Shown: positions 55,185 to 64,000 of the stretch, in pieces
Layout: each line of letters begins with the position of its first letter
How positions within the stretch are numbered: position 1 is the first letter of the stretch
Assembly (NCBI RefSeq): GCF_030272615.1
Contig: NC_081414.1
Coordinates: 826,424,896-826,488,895 of the forward strand
DNA from: Cryptomeria japonica
Lineage: Eukaryota; Streptophyta; Pinopsida; Cupressales; Cupressaceae
DNA length: 64,000 nucleotides
Reading direction: 5' to 3'
The notes under the pieces: model-generated
The model's input: the letters and a program-made list of their open reading frames with translations, nothing else
What the model was told of the DNA's origin: nothing
Database searches by the model: none
Translations under genes and position numbers: made by a program

Positions 55185-58087
55185 TCAGGCAATCTGTGTT
55201 ATATCTTTGGGAGTGAAGTTGCCTTTGGCCTTAACTTTCTCCATGTGTAGCCTAAAGGCCTTTATTGCATCTTGTGTGTTCAGCCCACAAAGTCCCAGTT
55301 GCCAATCATGGTCTGGGTTAACCACTTTATTGTCATTGAACAAGCTACACTGAAGTTCTTGAAGCTCATAAACAGAGGCCCTAGCATTAGAAATTACAGA
55401 CTTGAATGTAATTACCCGCCACGCTATAGTTTTCTTCAATACGAAAAGCTGGCACTCATCAATTACCAATTTAATTGAATTTTCTGCTAAAAACTTTGTG
55501 ACTCCATATTCTTTTATCTTGGTGAGCATGGGTAATATATTTTCCCATTTATGCTCTTCCTTTTCCCATGGCACAATCTGATTCTGAATCTCCATAGTGA
55601 GGTTTTGCATTTCATTGCATAGCTTCCTGGAGTTTGTAATATATTTTTCACCATCTCTAATTACTCCTTCAATCCATTTCTCTACGTCCCCTACAATTCT
55701 CTTAGCTCGTTGAACTTGATTCATCAGTTTCTTGTTCTCTGGTGAAGTAGGGTCAAGACTTTCTGAAGCGTGCAATATGGAAAGTGCTCCAAAACAACCT
55801 ATGCTATCAATGAATTGAGCTAGAATCTTGATATGTCGTTTTAGTTCTCTTTTCTCTTTTCAATCTTTTTATGACCTGGTGAGCATCTTCTTAGCTGACA
55901 CTTGGAAAAGGTGATTATCAGAGTCCCTGCTCATGTTCCCAAGATCCACTTTGGTGACCTCAAAATCCTCTACATTTACTTCCTTATTCTCATCTTTGGG
56001 CTTATAAGAGGCAATTTCAGCAACCCACCTCCTGGTCTTTTCATCAGCATCCAATCTAACAGTTGTTTTGAACTTCTTCTATTTGGGACCCTTCTCTATG
56101 TATTTGACCACTATGTCTTGGATTGGGATGGACACTGGAATGAAGCTTCGTTTCTTGCTTACTGAAGTAGTTAACCATTTGGGAGTTGTATTTGATCTAT
56201 CTATTCCTCTAGTTACTTTAGGTGGGGGTGTCATGGCTACAGTGAATGCATGAGAATCCATAGTGTTGACAATGTCACTATCAAGGTCCTCGACCTCAAA
56301 AATCTGAGTATAAAGGATCTTGTCTTTTACCTCTGTGTCTTTGACCTAGTCCATTTTCCTCTGTGCAATACACTGTGACCTTGTATGTCGAAAAGCAAGA
56401 AAGTTCAAAGCAGGATTAGGCTCATGCTTGCTGTGAGATGACTTCTTATTTTTACTTGCATGAACAGGCATAGAAGTGGGGTTAGAAAAACATTTTGGGG
56501 AATGTAGAGAAACCACTATATCTCTTGTAGGATCAACCTTGATGCCTAATTTCATTGCTCTTTTCTTATTAACCTAATTTGTGGTTCTTTCCAAGACTCT
56601 CTTTGTTCTAAGTTGTATATCATCCTCTTCTTCCACATCCCAATTAATGCAGGACATTTCGGGTCTAGCTTGGTCTAGATATCTAGGTTCAAAAAGCTCC
56701 AGATAATCCTCTTCGATCCCACTTATATATCAAGTTTCACTTGCAGTGAAACTACCTGTTCCAGAACCATTCTCATATTTTCCCTTTTGAACACTTCAAG
56801 CTCATCACCGCAATCTTCCCAAAATTCCTCATAGTGTGGGATTGGAAGATGTGGCATCAAACCAAGACTCCGTGAGAAACCTTTATTATCAAAACCCTTC
56901 CTTTCATGATATAGTGGAAAATTGAAATTCTTCAAGTCAGCTCCTATGCTCAACGCATTTGACATTGAACTACAAGATAAAATGCCCAATTGAACAGAAA
57001 AATGATCCTCCCATTTATCTCTGGATTGAGCTTTCTTAATTATGGTAGACAACTGCCTACAGATCTCAGTAAGGACAAAACAGTCAGAACAAAAGCGAGG
57101 AAGTCTGAAAGGCTCTTCTTCAAAACCACCTACCCTTATATAACAAAATTGAGGAAACTGAACAAAGAAACTACCATATCTTTTCACTAACGCCTGGGAA
57201 TCTTCAGACATCCTTTTAGATTTCATTCTTTTTAACTCATAACACAAGTCTCCCAAGAAAGCATTATGTACTCACCTAAAATCCCGCAATGCATTATCTT
57301 TTTGCAACATGGGGTAAAAGTCATACACAGAAACATCTCCTTCAACAAGTTGCCTAGGTATCCCCATTATTTCTTTAATGCATGCCAGGCAATATATTAG
57401 ATACAAGGACATAAAGAAATTTTTCTTGAACTTCTTCACCATGCTCAATTGTTCCCTCATGGAGTCAGCAATAAGCTCTGCCCAGTCAAGATACTGCTTT
57501 CCTTCCAATACCAGTTGCACATAACAGTAAATCCAATCATCGAAGTTGTAGGCCTCAGCTGAACCTCTAACTCAATGTAACAGTAACATAACATCATGGA
57601 TATGGGGAAGCATGTGATTTATGTTGGGATATTTAGGTAACCTGAAGCCACCCCTCCGAGGAACTTTCAACCAATACTTCGCTATATTGTTCCAGTGTCC
57701 ATTTTTATTTGCATTGAACTCAGTGACTGATTGGGTGGGAGAAAATTTTGAGAACTTATAATCAGGCAATTTGAAAACAAAAGAAATGACTTCCCTATTA
57801 ATCACGAGGAGTGTTTCACCACTATCTCTCTTGATAGTTTCAGAAATGGGATCATACCTCGCAATGCACTCCCTAACTAATTTTGGGCAAGGGATAGCAG
57901 GAGGAAAGGCTGCCACCTCTATGAGGCTACTACTTAGAATTTATAAACCAAAATAACCGTCAATTCCTTTAAACACCCTTTCCTTCAAGACTTCTAAATT
58001 CTCTCCTTTCAGGTCTGTATCATTGACAATGAGTTTTGTGCAAGCAAGACTGAAAATATTTCCAAAAAGGTGCAGAGTGGACTTCAT
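55185..58087 (-). pseudogene. ~970-codon pseudogene of unknown function
   Basis: ATG at 58087 (MKSTLHLFGNIFSLACTKLI). One frame runs to about 56720 with TAA at 57946-57948, TGA near 57569-57571, TGA at 57272-57274 and TAG near 56723; each of the first three suits a Gln or Arg codon. After one frameshift near 56570-56720 a second frame continues to 55185. The N-terminal 450 residues look globular (ETLLVINREVISFVFKLP; MREQLSMVKKFKKNFFMSLY; CYIRVGGFEEEPFRLPRF). A basic/Ser-rich linker then leads to a coiled coil (VQRAKRIVGDVEKWIEGVI, about 55690). No intron is evident. The layout, globular head and long coiled tail, recalls ORF2 of the 7.9-kb Copia-type element. I infer a transposon-associated gene family but cannot name it. 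Confidence 0.6.
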
Positions 58088-59039
58088 AATTCATAAATAA
58101 CAACCCTTATTTCCCCCAGCAAATTTTATTACAAGAGAGAAAAATAGCTAAAAATCACTGTAGAAGATAGGAATCAAAACTCACCTTCACAGTTGAAACC
58201 AATCGAATGATTACCAGTAGACAAACCTTCTATCAAACACTCCGCAACAATGAAGAACAAGTTTCAGAAATTAATCACTTCATACCTTATAGAAAATGAA
58301 ATGATAAAAGCTCATTTAGTGCATTAATTTCAGCCATCAACTCAAATGTGCCAAGCATTGGGATTTGACATCACGCGTGTGTATTGAATGCATGGCGGCG
58401 TTTTTGGGGTAACTGCCAATTCCCAATGATGATTACTTGCCTTCAAAAATTGTCCAATTGATGTCACCTGAGATATGGTTCAATCTTCATCATACTTAGC
58501 AATAAATGTGTTATCATGTCGTTTAGTCCATGGGACCCACCTGATTTGAACATGCATGAACAATTTGAACTAACTTCATGAGGGTTCAGATAGTTCAAAG
58601 CGTACACTGTGCCAAGGAAAATTTACTTTGGAAAGGTTAACTTTTGTTAATTGTCGCTGGCCTTTTGAACTTTATCAAACATGTTGAACATTATTGAACT
58701 ATTTGAACTAGGTTCAAACGGTTCACAGTCTAGAGAACGAGGATATGAAACATCATCCACGATCGTGAAATAGAACTGCTGCAAAACACTTGAGTGAACG
58801 TTAGTCCGAAAACATTTTAGACACAACTTAGAACCTGCGATACTTAAATGAACATTACAAACTCCTTTCAAAATGGTTCAAGAGGTTCATGAGGTTCAAA
58901 CAAACCATTGAAACTTGGTGCTTCAGATTAAGAGATGATTTACAAGTGGATTAAGGATTGAACCAAGGAATTTTTAAAAAGATAGAGACTCAAATTAAAT
59001 TTTGTAGGATGACTTACTCTTGTTATGAGGGATGAATGA
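58088..59039. other. Upstream region of the pseudogene
   Basis: No gene. From about 58540 to 58910 the motif GTTCA/TGAAC recurs more than a dozen times, for example GAACTATTTGAACTAGGTTC and GGTTCATGAGGTTCA, giving many small hairpins. This may be the promoter side of the minus-strand gene. Confidence 0.4.
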
Positions 59040-59219
59040 TAGGATAACAATAATATAATATATAATATAATATAATAATATATTATATAATATATAATGT
59101 AAAATAATTATTATATATTACATATTATATAATATAGAATATATTATTATATATTACATATTATATTAATATATAATATATTATTATATATTATATAATA
59201 TATAATTTATTTTATAATT
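59040..59219. repeat. AT-rich array (TATAATATATTA units)
   Basis: About 180 bp made almost only of A and T in AATATATAATAT-type units. Next to it TTATAATTTAAAATTACCTA is the inverse counterpart of TAGTTAAATTATTTTAAAAT beside the 54028 array. Confidence 0.85.
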
Positions 59220-59229
59220 TAAAATTACC

Positions 59230-59270
59230 TATAAAAATCGGATATCCAATATTCTCGGATATTTGATTTG
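59230..59270. repeat. ATATC-box cluster, third copy
   Basis: ATAAAAATCGGATATCC (59231-59247) and TCGGATATTTGATTT about 15 bp later. Inverted relative to 53991-54012 (GGATATCCGAT, then ATTTTTATAG), so the two could be ends of one element covering the 55-58 kb pseudogene. Confidence 0.4.
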
Positions 59271-60379
59271 CCTAGGTGTTTACCATGCCAAGGTGTACTG
59301 ACACCCAGGCCAAGCAAAAAGTCAACATGGATTTTCACGTTTTTAGGCAAGTGGAAAAGGCTATTTTTTTCACATCGCCACTTTTTGGCCCCCCATGATC
59401 CTGCACTAACCCTGAAGGTCTTGTTCACAAACAAGATTAACAAATATAATAGAATATTTGATTGAGATTTGTTAGTAGAAGATCCAAAATCAAAAGAAAA
59501 TAGATACAAGTAATATATGAAAACTTTTGTTTCATTAAAGCAAAATGATAAAATTAAAAAAAAAAAATTCTTGTACATGAGCTATCATTAAGTATAGAAT
59601 AGATTGTATCATGTGGACTATCCAAAATAGTCTAGTTAAGGACTAGTTCACATCATCTTAGGTGAAAGATTAAAGATGGAAATTGGTGGAATCCCTCTAA
59701 CATGACCCCCAACCCTATTGATGTATGGGGTAAGTCAGGTGACTGAGAGTAGTCTCCTATTATTGTTTCTTTTACCACTAAAAGTTGAGGCAATAAAAGT
59801 GTGTGCTGGAAGTTTTTGGGGCCAAATTGATTAATGGTTGCTTGAGGAAGCATGTAAAGAGCTCCTACATTCTAAGGGGACTAATGTAGGCTATGAGCTA
59901 AAGGCTTATTCATTATATTACAAATTATCTTGTATCTATCTTTGAGACAGTGAATCTCTTTAGCAAGTCTTGTGTATCTTTCTTTGATGTACTAGTGAGC
60001 TTCTTCAACAAGTCCTTCAAGGAGTAGTGTACTTCCTTAGGCAGGGAGCCTCAAAACAAATTGTAATACTTGTTCATATATTGTGAGTTAACTTTGACTG
60101 CGGTTTTTCCCTTTTTGGGTTATCCACATAAATTTGGTGTTCTGTTGTGCATTGGTGTTCACTTCTTTATCATTCATTTCTACTAATCTATTTAAGGGTT
60201 TTGAATTTGAATTGCGTTAAAGAGTTTAAGTTTTTGAGGTTACTAATTTACCCCCCACTACGTATTCAAGTGTTTAACAAACCTTATTTTTCTTTCTTGT
60301 CATACTAGTGGTGCTATATAGGAACAAACTAACACTAACATTAATACAAATGGAGAGACTACAAAAAACCTAATCACAA
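59271..60379. other. Decayed LTR-like sequence, no gene
   Basis: GCGGTTTTTCCCTTTTTGGG near 60100 and ACTAATTTACCCCCCACTAC near 60242 resemble the 3' part of a Copia LTR in plus orientation. The left edge cannot be placed. TAGTTAAGGACTAGTTCACATC near 59635 matches a phrase near 6710. Confidence 0.4.
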
Positions 60380-60682
60380 GTAGTTTGAAATGAAGACATT
60401 AATTTATATGTGATTTTTTTTGTCAAGTTTGACACATTTTCATTAACATCATCAACTTTGATTTGGATGTTAAGTTACTTAACATAATAGAGAGCATAGA
60501 GTTGCATCATTGGCCCAAAATATTAGTGTAATAAAATTTAAATAGAAAGAAGAGCACACAAATAAAATAAAATTCAAAGTGAACGAGCAAATGAGATATA
60601 TACATTGCAAGCGTATCTAAAAACTAATGTAGAATTCAATAAATATGTAAGAGTGTAAGTCATTTCAATGACATGGACAAAG
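60380..60682. repeat. Dispersed repeat, copy 2
   Basis: Direct partner of 6300-6600, diverged and with small indels. It ends at GGACAAAGTG, where an LTR-like sequence begins in place of the TCTTAGC seen after the same phrase at 6590. Confidence 0.7.
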
Positions 60683-60683
60683 T

Positions 60684-61554
60684 GTTGGCAACAAACCAAA
60701 CTTCAATAAATTAACTTCAACTTAAGATCTGATCAAGCATAGCAATAACAAAGATAAACACCTCATCAACAAAATATATAACACGCATATTTTTGGCATG
60801 GCAAACTCGGTCAAGGGAAAAACCATGGTGGGAACCTACCCACAATATGATGATACTCTGCAATAGTATGTGTAAATATTACAAAGGGGAATGCACTTGC
60901 ATTTAGGCACACTGCCTAGAGCTCACAACTCAAAAACAACAAAGGGCCTGCCTTACAAATATCAAACAACAATTTGGATTACATGAACTGAAAGAATAAC
61001 ATCTCCAAATGCCTGATCATAGTTTCAGTTAAACAAACTATCTTCTTTGGACCACTTCTTTGCTCTTCTTCACACTTTTGAAAGATCAATTTGCTTATTC
61101 ACACATACAACACTCCCAAATTATGTAGACACGCATCTTACATGATTATCACTCTTATTTATACAAATCATCAACCTTAATTTCAAGGTCAACTCAACTC
61201 ATAAGACCTAATTACAAAATTACATCACACGGTACATAAATCAATATATGAACCAATACAATATCGACAAGGACATAGCATGGATCCAAATCAAATCCTT
61301 GAACATGCAACACCACCAAATATCTCACCAAAATCATCCACAACATGCAAGAATCATCGGGTTGGTCAGAAGGTCATATAACATGAAGAACACCACCAGA
61401 CCAATAAAACCTTCAATAATGCGCACACCAATCAATGTGGTCCAGCAACACGCATAACACACGATCTAGAAACACCAAAAAGCAATGTGAATTCCACCAC
61501 AACAAATCGGATCATCATCATCTCTCTCCCAAAGCTCAAGAACACCAACATAAC
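60684..61554 (-). mobile_element. Probable solo LTR or LTR remnant (minus orientation)
   Basis: Starts TGTTGGCAACAAACC and ends near ACACCAACA. CAAGGGAAAAACCATGGTGG near 60813 is the complement of a common Copia LTR segment. It interrupts the dispersed repeat at its left edge. No matching 5-bp duplication is visible, so the right edge is uncertain. Confidence 0.45.
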
Positions 61555-61594
61555 TTATTGACAAACTGAAAGATACACTTGTGAAGTTTCAAAA

Positions 61595-63064
61595 TGATAA
61601 CTCAATGATGAAAGATGAGTACCAAACTGGTACAGAGAGGTGGGGGGTGTATCAGTACATGCACAAAAACTTTTCCCTAACTGGTTTGACTGCAAACAGT
61701 GAACTTGACTGGCAATCACTAACACTGGTCTAAACCAGATTACTACCGGTTAAACACAATGCTACTGGGAAAGACATAAACCGGCAACACTTAGATTTCC
61801 ATACAACCTGCTCCCTCATTTCCACTTTATCCTTATGCATAAATAGATAATCTATCATCAGAGATACAATAATTTACTAGCATAACATGATTCACCGCTT
61901 TACAGAAAATAAAAAAGCATCACATGAAAGAGGCATCACACATGACACACATATTTTTCACGTGGAAACCCAACTAGGAAAAACCATGGTGGGGATGAAT
62001 ACCCACAAGCTGTTTTTGAACTCTTTAGAAGTCCGCTCTGTTAGGAGCCTAGTCCGGTTAAAGATTGTTACAACAGGTTCTATTAGGAACCGATCTTGTT
62101 AGGGATCACCTGGTTAAGGGATGACTAGAATACCCGGTTAAGGGTTAAACCCTGTTAGAGGTTACCTTGTTAGAGGATTTTATAAACTCAATGGCTTTGA
62201 GTCACCCTGTTAAAGGATTTACAGCAAGCTGGTTAAAGATACTTAGTTAAGGGATTTTCCAACTGTTGAAGTAGTTAAAGATCAATAGGTATTACAATGA
62301 TCTGGTAATAGAACTCAATGCTAATGCAGATCTGCTTTAGTTCCTTCCTTCTGCACACACACTATGCAGGTATCAATCCTCTTATCTGGTCTGGCAAGAA
62401 TCACGTATCTCTGCACTTATATAGACACACAACATTTGCCAACAACCTCAACATGAAACACAATATCAACCTTATAGAACACAGATATGTCGGCAACATA
62501 AACCTTAAACCCTAAACATTTAGGTTAAGCAATTGATCGGTTCAATCCTGACCATTGAGCACTTTGCATTTGAATACAATGGTATTGAATAGATCTCAAT
62601 ATATTCTCCATTATTCATTCTTCGCCGCTTCATGGAGGCGATAACCCATCACGTGTTCTCCACCATTTACAGGGACTTCACACATTTCTGAGGTAGATAG
62701 GATCAATCTCCTTCATGCAAGATCCTTCACATGCACAAGGCTGACGTGGCAACACGATATGATCTTCATTACAATGCTAACTCATCACATGATGTCATCG
62801 GTTGAATCACATAGGCTTGGAACACTTCAGCTGGAAACCCTGAGGCTAAAACTACCAACCGGTAGTCCTACCACATTTCAACATATTGGTTCACTTGGAC
62901 AAACATACCGCTTCACCTGTTGCACATATACTGGTTTACACCACAATACTAGTTCTCTTTGCTAGTTGCTTAACTTCAATATACTAGTTCACTTCTCAGC
63001 ATATTGACATCAATGACAATATATAATATCATCATGTCATCATACTCTTGCACATATGCCAACA
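61595..63064 (-). repeat. 3' LTR of the terminal Copia element
   Basis: 1,470 bp, TGATAACTCAATGATGA...ATGCCAACA on the plus strand. Serial CCGGTTAAGG/GTTAGGGAT-like phrases (62050-62260) mirror those at 47160-47420 in the solo LTR. Confidence 0.88.
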
Positions 63065-63306
63065 ATCTCCCCCTTTGGCATTGATGGCAATATACAAAGA
63101 TACCACTCAACATCACATCTTCTCCCAATTGCTATAGATATCTTCCCCGCTTCACATCTTCTCCCCCTTTGACAACGATGCCAAAGTGGAGCCACAAGCT
63201 TTCATGTTCCACTCTGCTACTCCCCTTGAGGAGTAGCATCTGTCAACACATCAATCCTGAAAAAGTTTGGACACTGCAATACCTGACTGATGTGGAGCAC
63301 ATACTT
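63065..63306 (-). other. 3' untranslated region with polypurine tracts
   Basis: On the minus strand CAAAGGGGGAGAT abuts the LTR (63065-63077). CAAAGGGGGAGAAG near 63160 and further purine runs lie upstream of it, the same multi-tract pattern as in the two plus-strand Copia elements. Confidence 0.75.
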
Positions 63307-64000
63307 TTAGTTCACCTCTTGAAGGGGCTGCACCCCTAATTCACCTCTCAAATAGGTAAATGAAGCCTTTGGTAGAGGCTTGGTGAATATATCTGCTAAC
63401 TACTCCTTACTGGAAACATGTTCCAATACAATCTCCTTATTATGAACCTTCACCCTCAAGAAATGATACTTGAGCTCAAAGTGTTTGGTTCTAGCATGTA
63501 AAACTGGATTCTTGGAGATGTTAATTGCACTTGTGTTGTCACAAAATATACTTACCAGTTCAGATATAGGAACTTTGAATCCATTCAATACATGCTTCAT
63601 CCAAATAGTCTGGGTGTAGTTCATAAAAGCTGCAACATACTCTGCTTTTGCTATAGACTGAGAGATACAACTCTACTTTTTACTCATCCATGAGACTAGT
63701 CTACCACCGAGGAAGAATGCACCACTAGTTGTGCTATTTTAGTCATCCACATTACCAGCCCAATCAGCATTGGTAAACACTTTGAGACTGAAGTCATTGC
63801 TTTATGGATACTACAATCCATACTCTATAGTTCCCTTCAGATATCTAAGAATCTGCTTGACTTCTATCAGGTGGGATTCTCTTGGGCTTTTTTGGAACCG
63901 AGCGGTAATGCCCACTGCATGTGCAATGTTTGGTCTGCTATGCACTACATAATGTAACTTACCAATCATTGATCAGTATTCCTTCTCATTTACCACCACT
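63307..64000 (-). pseudogene. pol: Copia pol fragment: end of RT and RNase H
   Basis: Reading inward from the window edge: a NEKEY/SMIGKLHYVVHSRPNI block (about 63975-63925), ILRYLKGT (about 63840), NADWAGNVDD (about 63750), GAFFLGGRLVSWMSKK, then YVAAFMNYTQTIWMKHVLNG, IFCDNTSAINISKNPVLHAR (about 63520) and LADIFTKPLPKASFTYLR (about 63375), ending at TAA 63307-63309. TAA near 63735, TAG near 63677 and TAG at 63400-63402 break it. The RNase H Asp residues are mostly retained (YTDADW reads FTNADW). Continues past the window. Confidence 0.85.

Larger units (their letters stand above)
61595..64000 (-). mobile_element. 3' half of a Copia element, cut by the window end
   Basis: 3' LTR (61595-63064), polypurine tract and the RT-end/RNase H of pol, in that order on the minus strand. 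The 5' half lies beyond 64000. The LTR belongs to the same family as the solo LTR at 46683-48287. Confidence 0.88.

Noticed and set aside
61248-61457. 69-codon plus-strand frame
   Set aside because: Lies in a probable LTR remnant, short, rich in His/Gln from CA-rich sequence, no motif.

Overview
This window looks like nuclear DNA of a seed plant with a large, transposon-dominated genome. A gymnosperm is plausible but is only inferred, from the style and nesting of the elements. I see no intact host gene, rRNA, tRNA or CRISPR array and nothing bacterial. Almost everything supportable is LTR retrotransposon, DNA transposon, satellite or microsatellite. Most coding remnants are broken, and most of their stops fall where Gln (CAA/CAG), Arg (CGA) or Trp codons are expected, as expected from C-to-T decay of methylated DNA.

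Layout. 0.2-0.4 kb: an in-frame 42-bp tandem repeat. 0.8-3.8 kb: a two-exon plant-mobile-domain (PMD) pseudogene on the minus strand, whose intron holds two degenerate repeat fields. It is followed by a polypurine tract and an LTR (4.2-5.8 kb). 6.9-12.0 kb: a young 5.1-kb Copia-type element (minus strand, TSD GTCTC) with gag and protease but no integrase, RT or RNase H. 12.9-24.7 kb: a palindrome-rich satellite bounded by GA and CT microsatellites. It is split by a 7.9-kb Copia-type element (14255-22151, TSD ACCAT) and by a probable solo LTR (22.3-23.5 kb). The 7.9-kb element has a five-zinc-knuckle Gag and an ~1,100-codon unknown ORF in place of pol.

24.7-54.0 kb is a nest at least four levels deep. 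The outer layer appears to be a DNA transposon: a plus-strand transposase-like pseudogene (25.0-28.1 kb), a 360-bp tandem array and a minus-strand spliced gene. That gene is cut in two by a 20.5-kb chromodomain Ty3/Gypsy element (32405-52916, minus strand, TSD AAAAG). Inside the Gypsy RT gene sits a complete Copia element (36173-48825, plus strand, TSD AACTC). The Copia itself carries a 4.35-kb TG...CA insertion in its protease region (TSD GGATG) and a 1.6-kb solo LTR in its 3' LTR.

54.0-59.3 kb: a minus-strand ~970-codon pseudogene of unknown function, between AT-rich arrays and inverted terminal-like boxes. 59.3-64.0 kb: LTR remnants, a second copy of the 6.3-6.6 kb dispersed repeat, and the 3' half of another minus-strand Copia element that runs off the window.

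In an intact element the genes would work as follows. Gag builds the particle, protease cuts Gag-Pol, RT and RNase H copy the RNA from the tRNA-primed PBS and the polypurine tract, and integrase inserts the product, leaving the 5-bp duplications seen here. The two elements lacking pol would need these enzymes in trans. The most unusual content is those two non-autonomous Copia-type elements with large unknown ORFs, and the two-gene DNA-transposon candidate.
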